Shown piece by piece: positions 8,002 to 15,199 of a DNA stretch of 54,141 bases. Below the pieces are notes generated by a model that worked only from the letters and a program-made list of their open reading frames with translations, was not told where the DNA came from and did not search any database. This DNA comes from Deltaproteobacteria bacterium GWA2_45_12. GTDB lineage: Bacteria > UBA10199. The DNA lies in assembly GCA_001797365.1 (NCBI GenBank), contig MGPH01000048.1, positions 1 to 54,141 of the forward strand, written 5' to 3'. Positions within the stretch are counted from its first letter, which is position 1; each line of letters starts with the position of its first letter. Both the position numbers and the translations under genes were made by a program.

Positions 8002-8574
8002 ATGAATTTTGAAAACTTGTCAGGATTACTTGCCGAAGAGATCAAGGACACTCTTAATCACATTGAGCTTCCCTACATTCCTCAAGAAGCGGCGGTTCTA
8101 GTTCCTTTGTGCCAAACAGAAAAAGGGCACGAACTTCTTTTTACCAAAAGAACCGAAACAGTGGCTACACACAAGGGTCAAATCTGTTTCCCGGGGGGAG
8201 TCAAAGACGAAACAGACCAGACTTTATGGGAAACCGCACTGCGTGAAACACATGAGGAAATCGGGATGCCCCCGCATCAGATAAAATTGATTGGAGAGCT
8301 GGGAAAAGTCATTACGCCCACGGGTTTTCGTATCACCCCTTTTGTGGCCAGTGTGGGGGAACTTACATCTTTAAGCCCGAACAAGCATGAGATTGACACT
8401 ATTTTTTCAGTTTCTATGGACCATTTGACCAATCCGGTTAATTTCCATTTGGAGAAGAAAACCTATTTTGATGTGACCTATGATGATCCTGTTTTTACCT
8501 TTGGCGCCCATAAAATATGGGGAGCTACAGCGCGCATTGTGGTCGAATTATTGGAAAAATGGAATAAATTGTAG
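8002..8574 (+). CDS. Nudix hydrolase, CoA pyrophosphatase (NudL) type
   Basis: 190 residues. A full Nudix box is present (GGVKDETDQTLWETALRETH continuing into EEIG). It is preceded by LLFTKRTETVATHKGQICFP, which matches the CoA-specific UPF0035 signature of NudL/YeaB-type enzymes that split coenzyme A into 4'-phosphopantetheine and ADP. The start lies 2 nt after the mltD-like stop. The TAG stop codon is part of a palindromic repeat (8571-8598), so the original C-terminus may have been altered by the element. Confidence 0.85.
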   Translation: MNFENLSGLLAEEIKDTLNHIELPYIPQEAAVLVPLCQTEKGHELLFTKRTETVATHKGQICFPGGVKDETDQTLWETALRETHEEIGMPPHQIKLIGELGKVITPTGFRITPFVASVGELTSLSPNKHEIDTIFSVSMDHLTNPVNFHLEKKTYFDVTYDDPVFTFGAHKIWGATARIVVELLEKWNKL

Positions 8575-8598
8575 GGGCAAGGCTTGCCTTGCCCGTAC
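8571..8598. repeat. GTA...TAC palindromic element between nudix gene and obgE
   Basis: Arms GTAGGGGCAAGGC (8571-8583) and GCCTTGCCCGTAC (8586-8598) pair around TT, with one mismatch near the ends. It supplies the stop codon of the upstream gene and leaves only 8 bp before the obgE ATG. It shares the GTAGGGGC start with copies at 14183, 19790, 25296, 37752 and 48717. Confidence 0.8.
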
Positions 8599-8606
8599 CT
8601 AGGCCC

Positions 8607-9611
8607 ATGAAATTTATTGATGAAGCAAAAATCTGGATCAAGGCCGGGGATGGGGGCAAGGGGTGCGTGGCTTTTCGCCGAGAAAAATTCATTCCCCGTG
8701 GCGGCCCCAGTGGTGGCAATGGGGGCAAGGGAGGGGACATCATCCTGTGTGGCACCAAAAACATGACCACCCTCATGGATTTCAGGTTTAATAAACATGT
8801 GAAAGCCCCAAAAGGTGCGCATGGTGAGGGAGCCTTAAAAGATGGAAGAGGGGGGCAGGATGTGGTGATGAAAGTCCCCCTGGGCACGATCATTTACAAT
8901 GAGGATACAAACGATGTTTTGGGGGATATTACCGAAGAGGGGCAAACACTTGTCATTGCCAAAGGCGGACGAGGTGGAAAGGGGAATACCTTTTTTAAAA
9001 CATCGGTCAATCAAGCTCCCCAATTTGCACAGCCAGGAGAACCCGGTGAAGAAAAAAATATTCGCCTTGAGTTGAAATTGCTGGCCGATGTGGGTTTGGT
9101 GGGCATGCCCAACGCGGGCAAGTCAACACTTCTTTCCGTGATTTCAAAAGCTCATCCCAAAATTGCAGATTATCCCTTTACTACCTTGACGCCTGTTTTA
9201 GGTGTGGTCACTCACAAGAATTTACCTGCATTTACCGTGGCGGATATCCCCGGTTTGATTGAAGGCGCCCACAAGGGGGAGGGGCTGGGCATCCAATTTT
9301 TAAGGCATGTTGAGCGTACAAAGATTTTTGTCCATTTAGTCAGTGTAAGCCCGGATGAAACATTAAGCCCACAGAAGAGGTTTTCAACCATTGAAAAAGA
9401 ATTGGCCCACTATGACCCTTCCTTTCCCAAACGAAAACGCATGGTGCTTTTGACCAAAATCGACTTGCTCCCGACCAAAAAAGCCCTTAAAGAAGTCATG
9501 GAACCTTTCAAGAAAAAGAAACTCAAGGTTTTTGCCATTTCAGCGGCGACACGTGTTGGTATTGGAGAATGGCTGGATTATTTGGGAAAATGTTTGGTTA
9601 CTGGTTGCTAG
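8607..9611 (+). CDS. obgE: Obg/CgtA ribosome-associated GTPase
   Basis: 334 residues from ATG 8607. The frame also opens from a TTG inside the upstream palindrome, but the conserved N-terminus MKFIDEAKIWIKAGDGGKGC fixes the start. The glycine-rich Obg fold (GGPSGGNGGKGGDI) occupies roughly residues 1-158. The G domain then shows G1 GLVGMPNAGKST, G2 DYPFTTLTP, G3 VADIPGL, G4 LTKIDL and G5 ISAATRVG. Obg proteins bind GTP/GDP and assist 50S subunit maturation and stress signalling. A long C-terminal extension is absent. The usual rplU-rpmA neighbours are not upstream. Confidence 0.97.
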   Translation: MKFIDEAKIWIKAGDGGKGCVAFRREKFIPRGGPSGGNGGKGGDIILCGTKNMTTLMDFRFNKHVKAPKGAHGEGALKDGRGGQDVVMKVPLGTIIYNEDTNDVLGDITEEGQTLVIAKGGRGGKGNTFFKTSVNQAPQFAQPGEPGEEKNIRLELKLLADVGLVGMPNAGKSTLLSVISKAHPKIADYPFTTLTPVLGVVTHKNLPAFTVADIPGLIEGAHKGEGLGIQFLRHVERTKIFVHLVSVSPDETLSPQKRFSTIEKELAHYDPSFPKRKRMVLLTKIDLLPTKKALKEVMEPFKKKKLKVFAISAATRVGIGEWLDYLGKCLVTGC

Positions 9612-9689
9612 TCGCTCGAGGACTCGTGGGGATTGATCGTCGCTCGTAATACGGGCAAATTCCCCTCGAGTAACGAGTCCTCGAGCGAC
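9611..9689. repeat. Long inverted repeat between obgE and proB
   Basis: GTCGCTCGAGGACTCGT (9611-9627) is the exact reverse complement of 9673-9689. Inside, GGGGATT and AATTCCCC extend the pairing imperfectly, and further CGAG/CTCG motifs surround it. The element fills nearly all of the obgE-proB gap and begins within the obgE stop codon. It differs in sequence from the GTAGGGGC family. Confidence 0.75.
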
Positions 9690-9711
9690 GAGTTCACGAG
9701 CCATTAAAAAC

Positions 9712-10518
9712 ATGGAACGAAAAAAACATATTCGTCGCATCAAACGACTCGTTGTCAAAATAGGGAGTGGCATTGTCATCAATTCCAAGGGAGTCAACGC
9801 TTCTTTTTTAAAGGCTTTGGCCACCGTTGTTGCCCAGTTAAGAACCTCGAAAGTAGAGGTTGTTGTTGTTTCTTCCGGCGCTATTGCATGTGGCATGGGT
9901 CTGGTTGGCTTGCATCGCCGGCCCCATCTTGTTGCCCAAAAACAGGCCGTGGCTGCTTTGGGGCAACCCCTTTTGATCCAGTATTACATTCGTGCTTTTG
10001 CCAAACACGGTATTTCAGTATCGCAAATTTTGCTTACCCGGGACGATTTGGAAAACAAACATCGTTTTCTTACCGCCAAGCATGCTTTAAAGGAGCTTTT
10101 TCGCCTAAAGTCGGTTCCTGTCGTCAATGAAAACGATTCGGTAGCGGTCGAAGAAATCAAGTTTGGCGATAATGACCAGCTCTCCGCCATGGTGGCTCAT
10201 TTGGTGGAAGCCGATCTTTTGGTTATTTTAACCGATACCGATGGCCTGCACGACAGGGACCCAAAGCGTTATCATGATGCCCAAAGAATTTCCGTTGTTC
10301 CCAAGGTGGATAAAAAAGCCATGGGGATGGCCATGGACACTCTTTCAGCCAAGAGCACGGGGGGAATGATCACAAAGTTAAAGGCAGCAAAAATGGCGAC
10401 GCGTTTTGGGATTCCCACTCTGATTACCCGGGGGAATGATCCCCGAATAATTTTGGAAGCCATCAAAGGATGTGATGTAGGAACCTTATTTTTGCCTTCA
10501 TCCGGGAGTAGACGATGA
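9712..10518 (+). CDS. proB: Glutamate 5-kinase, short form without PUA domain
   Basis: 268 residues. The amino-acid kinase fold shows VVKIGSGIVINSKG at the N-terminus, VVVVSSGAIACGMGLVG, VNENDSVAVEEIKFGDNDQLS for substrate binding, and LTDTDGLHDRDPK. GTGGM is replaced by STGGMITKLKAAKMA, still fitting the family. E. coli ProB is about 100 residues longer because of a C-terminal PUA domain, absent here as in several other lineages. The enzyme makes glutamyl 5-phosphate, the first step of proline synthesis. Its last bases overlap proA by 4 bp (ATGA), so the product can pass directly to the ProA reductase. Confidence 0.95.
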   Translation: MERKKHIRRIKRLVVKIGSGIVINSKGVNASFLKALATVVAQLRTSKVEVVVVSSGAIACGMGLVGLHRRPHLVAQKQAVAALGQPLLIQYYIRAFAKHGISVSQILLTRDDLENKHRFLTAKHALKELFRLKSVPVVNENDSVAVEEIKFGDNDQLSAMVAHLVEADLLVILTDTDGLHDRDPKRYHDAQRISVVPKVDKKAMGMAMDTLSAKSTGGMITKLKAAKMATRFGIPTLITRGNDPRIILEAIKGCDVGTLFLPSSGSRR

Positions 10519-11768
10519 AAACAAGCTCCATTCAAAAATTAGCCCGAAAATGTCGCCAAGCCGCCCCTGTTGTGGCCACCCTTTCTGCCGATTCCAAGAA
10601 CAAGATTCTTACGGACATGGCGACCCTTTTGAGAAACTCGCAGACAGAAATAATCAGGGCCAATGCCAAAGACATAAAAGAAGCCGACAAGAAAAAACTT
10701 GTTCCCGCCATGAAGGACCGGCTTTTGTTGAATGCCAAAAGAATTGAAGAGATGGCCCGAGGCTTGGAAGAAGTGGCCGGCCTTCCCGACCCTGTGGGGC
10801 AGGTTGTTAAAAATTATACGCGTCCCAACCGATTGCATGTAGAGCGTGTCAGAATCCCCCTGGGAGTGGTGGGTGTTATTTATGAATCGCGTCCCAATGT
10901 CACGGTGGATGCGGCCGGGCTGTGTTTTAAGTCGGGCAATGCCGTTATTTTGCGCGGTGGTTCTGAAGCCCTTCATTCCAATAAAATGCTTGGGGCCCTT
11001 TTACAGAAGGCATTAAAGTCTAACAACGTCCCCCCCCATATCATTACGGTGGTGCCCACTTCCGATCGCAAAACTTTGAGCACCTTGCTTACCTTAAGTA
11101 AAGAAATTGATGTTCTCATTCCTCGTGGGGGCGAAGGTCTGATGAAATTCATGGAGGAAAATTCCAAGATCCCTGTGATCAAACATGACAAGGGAGTGTG
11201 TAATTTATTTGTGGATGAATCGGCAGACCAGGCCAAAGCCCTTGCCATTATTGAAAATGCCAAGGTATCCCGTCCGGGGGTGTGTAATGCCCTGGAGAAT
11301 TTGCTGGTGCACGAAAAAATTGCCCCTGAATTTTTGCCCAAACTTTCAAATCACTTGGTTCCCAAAAATGTGGAATTGCGTGGGGATCGTGCGGCCAAAA
11401 AAATGATTCCCCACATCAAACTGGCCACTGAAAGAGACTGGTCGACGGAATATCTTGATCTGGTTCTGTCGGTGAAGGTGGTCAAAAACTTGGATGAGGC
11501 TATTTTGTTTATTCGGAAATATGGTTCAAATCATACGGAATCCATTCTCACTCAAACTGAAGCCAATGCTACCCGGTTTGTTCGCGAGCTTGACTCGTCG
11601 TGCGTCATGGTGAATGCTTCCACACGCTTTAACGACGGGGGGCAATTGGGGCTGGGGGCTGAAATCGGCATTTCAACAACCAAGCTCCATGCCTATGGCC
11701 CCATGGGTTTGGAAGAGTTGACGACCACAAAATTTGTGGTACGTGGAGAAGGACAGATTAGAACTTAA
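10515..11768 (+). CDS. proA: Gamma-glutamyl phosphate reductase
   Basis: 417 residues, the standard length. Diagnostic segments are IPLGVVGVIYESRPNVTVDA, SGNAVILRGGSEALHSN, VLIPRGGEGLM and the catalytic-Cys segment SRPGVCNALENLLVH. The end, DGGQLGLGAEIGISTTKLHA followed by GPMGLEELTTTKFVVRGEGQ, is typical. It reduces glutamyl 5-phosphate with NADPH to glutamate semialdehyde for proline synthesis. It is translationally coupled to proB and is followed after only 14 bp by rsfS; the nadD gene often found at this point is missing. Confidence 0.97.
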   Translation: MKTSSIQKLARKCRQAAPVVATLSADSKNKILTDMATLLRNSQTEIIRANAKDIKEADKKKLVPAMKDRLLLNAKRIEEMARGLEEVAGLPDPVGQVVKNYTRPNRLHVERVRIPLGVVGVIYESRPNVTVDAAGLCFKSGNAVILRGGSEALHSNKMLGALLQKALKSNNVPPHIITVVPTSDRKTLSTLLTLSKEIDVLIPRGGEGLMKFMEENSKIPVIKHDKGVCNLFVDESADQAKALAIIENAKVSRPGVCNALENLLVHEKIAPEFLPKLSNHLVPKNVELRGDRAAKKMIPHIKLATERDWSTEYLDLVLSVKVVKNLDEAILFIRKYGSNHTESILTQTEANATRFVRELDSSCVMVNASTRFNDGGQLGLGAEIGISTTKLHAYGPMGLEELTTTKFVVRGEGQIRT

Positions 11769-11782
11769 TTTTTTTAAAAATT

Positions 11783-12229
11783 ATGAAAAAAGATTCTATA
11801 AGAAATTTGTTGGAAGTAATTGTTGAGGCAGCCAAGGACACCAAGGCAGAAAACATCCTGGCTTTTAATTTAAAGGGGGAATCAACCCTGGCAGATTATG
11901 TTATGGTTTGTCATGGAGCAAGTTTAAGGCAGGTGGGGGCCATTGCCGAACGTATTGACACCGAAGTTTCAAAGAAACTCAAGAAAAATCCCCTGAATGT
12001 CGAGGGAGGCCGGGAGTCTTCCTGGATTGTCCTTGATTATGGGGATATCCTTTGCCATGTGCTTACCGAAGAAGCACGCCAGTTTTATCGTCTGGAAGAT
12101 TTGTGGTTTGGATCCAACCAGGTTCATTTTCATACTGCAAAACCAGAACCTAGGAAAAAAACTCCCACCAAAAAGAGGAAGGTCCCTGCCAAACCAAAAC
12201 GGGCTCCTGCCAAAAAGAAGAAAAAATAA
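11783..12229 (+). CDS. rsfS: Ribosome silencing factor RsfS with Lys-rich tail
   Basis: 148 residues. The DUF143/RsfS core covers about residues 5-112 (ESTLADYVMVCHGASLRQVG and SWIVLDYGDILCHVL). RsfS binds uL14 on the 50S subunit and blocks subunit joining under nutrient limitation. After the core comes an unusual tail of about 35 residues, mostly Lys, Pro and Ala (KRKVPAKPKRAPAKKKKK). It may strengthen RNA binding, but that is inference. Its stop codon overlaps the rlmH start by one base. Confidence 0.93.
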   Translation: MKKDSIRNLLEVIVEAAKDTKAENILAFNLKGESTLADYVMVCHGASLRQVGAIAERIDTEVSKKLKKNPLNVEGGRESSWIVLDYGDILCHVLTEEARQFYRLEDLWFGSNQVHFHTAKPEPRKKTPTKKRKVPAKPKRAPAKKKKK

Positions 12230-12678
12230 TGGCCAAAATGATTTTTCTTACCGTAGGCTCCCTTAAAAATAAGGCCTGCCTTGCATTGCAAGAGGAGTAT
12301 TTGGGCCGCATCCGGCATTATACTTCTTGTGAGTTGATTGAAGCTCGCGACGCCACTCAAAAAATCCCCGAAAGTGAAAATCTCCTTAAAAAAATCGGGT
12401 CAGGTGATTTTGTCGTATTGCTTGATGAAAAAGGAAAGACTGTTTCTTCGACGGGTTTGGCCCAACAAATTCAAAAATGGAATGGCCAGGGATTAAAGCG
12501 CGTTGTTTGGATTGTCGGGGGCGCTTTTGGTGTTGCTGAAGAAATAAAAAAGAAAGCGAACCTTGTATTGTCCCTGTCTTCCTTGACTCTGCCCCATGAG
12601 TTGGCTAGGGTTGTTTTTTTTGAACAGATTTACCGCGCGTTTACGATTCTAAAAGGTGAAAAATATCATCATGAATAG
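12229..12678 (+). CDS. rlmH: 23S rRNA pseudouridine-1915 N3-methyltransferase RlmH
   Basis: 149 residues. The SPOUT methyltransferase knot is clear at the C-terminus (VWIVGGAFGVAEEIKKKA, then LSLSSLTLPHELARVVFFEQ and YRAFTILKGEKYHHE). RlmH methylates pseudouridine 1915 in helix 69 of 23S rRNA. ATG 12229 overlaps the rsfS TAA. The gene sits in the usual rsfS-rlmH-gpmI order. Confidence 0.95.
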   Translation: MAKMIFLTVGSLKNKACLALQEEYLGRIRHYTSCELIEARDATQKIPESENLLKKIGSGDFVVLLDEKGKTVSSTGLAQQIQKWNGQGLKRVVWIVGGAFGVAEEIKKKANLVLSLSSLTLPHELARVVFFEQIYRAFTILKGEKYHHE

Positions 12679-12685
12679 AAGGTGA

Positions 12686-12754
12686 GTTATGAGTTATGAG
12701 TTATGAGATTTTTGTCTCCGTTTTTCTCATAACCCATAACTCATAACCCATAAC
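12686..12754. repeat. Tandem-and-inverted GAGTTATGAG repeat
   Basis: Three head-to-tail copies of a GTTATGA unit (12686-12707) face an inverted copy (12726-12747, one mismatch to the first arm), followed by further ATAACCCATAAC. The element fills the whole rlmH-gpmI gap and places a large hairpin just before the gpmI start. A related, more decayed copy lies at 18539-18600. Confidence 0.75.
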
Positions 12755-12758
12755 TTTC

Positions 12759-14312
12759 TTGAACCCCACCGTTCTCATTATCCTCGATGGTTTTGGTCTT
12801 CGTTCCCAAACAAAAGACAATGGTATTGCCCTGGCCCAAAAACCCTATTGGGATTATTTGTGGGCCACCTATCCGCATACCCAGATTGAAGCTTCTGGCC
12901 CCGCTGTGGGTTTGCCAAAAGGGATTATGGGTAATTCAGAGGTGGGACACATGAACCTGGGCGCTGGGCGCATTGTGTACACGGGGCTTTCCCAGATTTA
13001 TCAGGCCATCGATGACGGAAGCTTTTTTACCAATGAGGCTCTTTTATCGGCCATGAATGCGGCCAAGAAAAATAAATCAGCATTGCATCTTATGGGGCTC
13101 CTTTCAGACGGTGCTGTGCATAGCCATCAGGATCATCTCTATGCCCTTTTAAAATTGGCCAAAAAGAGCGGCGTCCAAAAAGTTTTCATCCATGCTTTCA
13201 TGGATGGTCGCGACACGCCTCCGGCAAGTGGTCTTAAATATATCGGTGAGCTCGAAGAAAAAATAAAAGAAATCGGTTGTGGCCAAATGGCCAGTATGAG
13301 CGGCCGTTTTTACTCCATGGACCGTGACAAACGTTGGGAACGCATTGAAAAGGCCTATGATGTTTTAACGGGGACATCCTCGGAATCTGGCATGTCAGCA
13401 ATAGCCATTGTCAACCAATCGTATCAAAAAAATATTACTGACGAATTCATGATTCCCCATGTTGTGGTGGATAAAAAAGGGAAACCGGTAGGGTCTATTC
13501 AAAAAGGGGATGCCGTTATCTTTTTTAATTTTCGTGCTGATCGCGCACGTGAAATCACTCAGGCTCTCACTCAAGAGAATTTCACTGGTTTTACGCGTAA
13601 AGTATTTCCAGAACTGGCTGCTTATGTTTGCATGGCCCCCTATGACGAGGCGTTTAACCATCCCGTTGCCTTCGAGCTCACCTGGCCCCGGCAAGTATTG
13701 GCTGAAGTTTTAAGCCAAAAGGGTTTCAGGCAATTGCATATCGCTGAAACCGAAAAATATGCCCACGTTACTTTCTTTTTTAACGGAGGGCGTGAAGCTC
13801 CCTTTGATGGCGAAGGCCGCGTTCTTATCCCTTCACCGCGTGAGGTTCCCACCTATGATTTAAAACCTGAAATGGCTGCCCAGGCCATTACCGATGAAGT
13901 GGTCAAGGCCGTTGAAACAGATCAATATGATTTCATCATCATGAATTACGCCAACCCCGATATGGTGGGGCATAGTGCCAAGGAAAAACCGATCATATCG
14001 GCCATTGAAACGGTTGATCAATGCCTGGACCGGGTTGTTTCGGCTGTTCTTAAAAAAGGCGGGCAGCTCATCATCACTGCAGACCATGGCAATGCCGAAC
14101 AAATAGTGGATGAAAAAGGAATTCCTCACACAGCACACACAACCAATCCAGTGCCTTTTGTTGTGGTTGCCGATAGATTTCGCGTAGGGGCAAAAAATAT
14201 TTTGCCCCTACGATCCGGGGGTCGTCTTTGCGATGTGGCGCCCACTTTGCTTTACATGATGGGCTTGCCAAAGCCTGCCGAAATGACCGGTGAGAATTTG
14301 ATTGTAGGGTAA
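12759..14312 (+). CDS. gpmI: 2,3-bisphosphoglycerate-independent phosphoglycerate mutase
   Basis: 517 residues, typical of the iPGM family. The start is a TTG at 12759, chosen because the conserved N-terminus NPTVLIILDGFGLR follows at once. The phosphorylated Ser lies in GNSEVGHMNLGAGR. Metal and substrate residues appear in HAFMDGRDTPP, SGRFYSMDRDKRWERI, NYANPDMVGHS and TADHGNAEQ. It interconverts 3- and 2-phosphoglycerate in glycolysis. Near the C-terminus an in-frame palindromic element (14183-14212) adds about ten residues (VGAKNILPLR) before GGRLCDVAPTLL, and the TAA stop lies in a second palindrome. Confidence 0.95.
   Translation: MNPTVLIILDGFGLRSQTKDNGIALAQKPYWDYLWATYPHTQIEASGPAVGLPKGIMGNSEVGHMNLGAGRIVYTGLSQIYQAIDDGSFFTNEALLSAMNAAKKNKSALHLMGLLSDGAVHSHQDHLYALLKLAKKSGVQKVFIHAFMDGRDTPPASGLKYIGELEEKIKEIGCGQMASMSGRFYSMDRDKRWERIEKAYDVLTGTSSESGMSAIAIVNQSYQKNITDEFMIPHVVVDKKGKPVGSIQKGDAVIFFNFRADRAREITQALTQENFTGFTRKVFPELAAYVCMAPYDEAFNHPVAFELTWPRQVLAEVLSQKGFRQLHIAETEKYAHVTFFFNGGREAPFDGEGRVLIPSPREVPTYDLKPEMAAQAITDEVVKAVETDQYDFIIMNYANPDMVGHSAKEKPIISAIETVDQCLDRVVSAVLKKGGQLIITADHGNAEQIVDEKGIPHTAHTTNPVPFVVVADRFRVGAKNILPLRSGGRLCDVAPTLLYMMGLPKPAEMTGENLIVG
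14183..14212. repeat. GTA...TAC palindrome inserted in frame in gpmI
   Basis: CGTAGGGGCAAAA (14183-14195) pairs perfectly with 14200-14212. It is translated as part of GpmI in a surface-loop position shortly before the conserved GGRLCDVAPTLL. Family members normally have little sequence between the flanking parts, so the palindrome looks like an insertion tolerated in the loop. Confidence 0.75.
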
Positions 14313-14336
14313 TGACAACCCGAGGGTTGTCATTAC
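14309..14336. repeat. GTA...TAC palindrome supplying the gpmI stop codon
   Basis: Arms GTAATGACAACC (14309-14320) and GGTTGTCATTAC (14325-14336) pair perfectly around CGAG. The gpmI TAA is at 14310-14312, inside the left arm. The comF start follows within 7 bp. The hairpin could also act as weak terminator or mRNA end. Confidence 0.75.
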
Positions 14337-14342
14337 ACAAAT

Positions 14343-15059
14343 GTGGTTTTTTCATCCTTGGCCAATTTCTTTTTCCCCCACAAATGTCCTTTATGTGATG
14401 TTCTTGCGATTCATGAACGTGGTTTTTGCCAATCTTGCCGCACTAAAATCAATCCCATCACCGGGCCACGTTGCCCCCAATGTGGTGTTTCTTATCTGGA
14501 TGTTTCTATCACGGCACATCCCTGTGTTTCGTGCCTGAAGGAAACTCCCCATTTTGATTGGCATCGCAGTCTCTATGCTTTTGATGAAATCTCGAAAAAT
14601 CTGGTTCATGGCCTTAAATACAGCGCTCGTTTTGAAACCATCCCTTTTTTTGTGGAAGAATGGGTTAAACACCATGGCAAACTCCTAAATGGAGCGGATT
14701 ATCTGATTCCTGTTCCACTTCATTTAAGGCGATTGGCTTCGCGCAGTTTTAATCAGAGTGTGGAATTAGCCAAAATCTTAAGTGTAAAAACAAAAATCAA
14801 TTTTTTGTGTGCTTCGCTGGTCAAGGCAAGAAAAACTCTTCCACAAACGCAGCTAAAGCGCTCCGAACGTTTATCCAATGTGAAAGGCAGTTTTCAGTGG
14901 GAGGATATCAAATACAATCTGAAGGATAAGAAAGTCATTTTGGTTGATGATGTGTTCACTACGGGTTCCACTTTGTCTGAATGTGCCCGTGTGCTGAAAA
15001 AAGAAGGGGCCAAAGAAGTCGGATGTTTGACTGTGGCCCAAACACTTTTGGAGAGATAA
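14343..15059 (+). CDS. comF: ComF-family phosphoribosyltransferase
   Basis: 238 residues from a GTG start. The N-terminus holds four paired-cysteine knuckles (CPLC, CQSC, CPQC, CVSC), a zinc-binding double-ribbon typical of ComF. The C-terminal phosphoribosyltransferase domain has the PRPP motif KVILVDDVFTTGSTLSECAR. The middle shows DYLIPVPLHLRRLASRSFNQ, also diagnostic. ComF proteins aid uptake or processing of DNA during transformation; the exact substrate is unresolved. No other competence genes are in the window. Confidence 0.93.
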   Translation: MVFSSLANFFFPHKCPLCDVLAIHERGFCQSCRTKINPITGPRCPQCGVSYLDVSITAHPCVSCLKETPHFDWHRSLYAFDEISKNLVHGLKYSARFETIPFFVEEWVKHHGKLLNGADYLIPVPLHLRRLASRSFNQSVELAKILSVKTKINFLCASLVKARKTLPQTQLKRSERLSNVKGSFQWEDIKYNLKDKKVILVDDVFTTGSTLSECARVLKKEGAKEVGCLTVAQTLLER

Positions 15060-15061
15060 GA

Positions 15062-15199
15062 ATCGTCACCCCCGCCCCATTCATCCCGCAGATCGGGATT
15101 CCCATTAGCGGGGGTCCATAATGGGATGGCCCCTAAGGGCCATAAAATAATGGATTCCCGCTCTGAAGAACTCACTTCGTTCGTAGCGTGGCGGGAATG
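15062..15199. repeat. Composite palindromic repeat between convergent comF and RND genes
   Basis: The stretch contains several nested inverted repeats, for example GGATTCCCGC against GCGGGAATGAC and GGCCCCTAAGGGCC-like cores. CATTCCCGC-type repeats are widely dispersed in bacterial genomes. On the minus strand the element encodes the last residues (VIPATLRTK) and stop of the RND exporter, so that C-terminus is repeat-derived. Confidence 0.7.
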
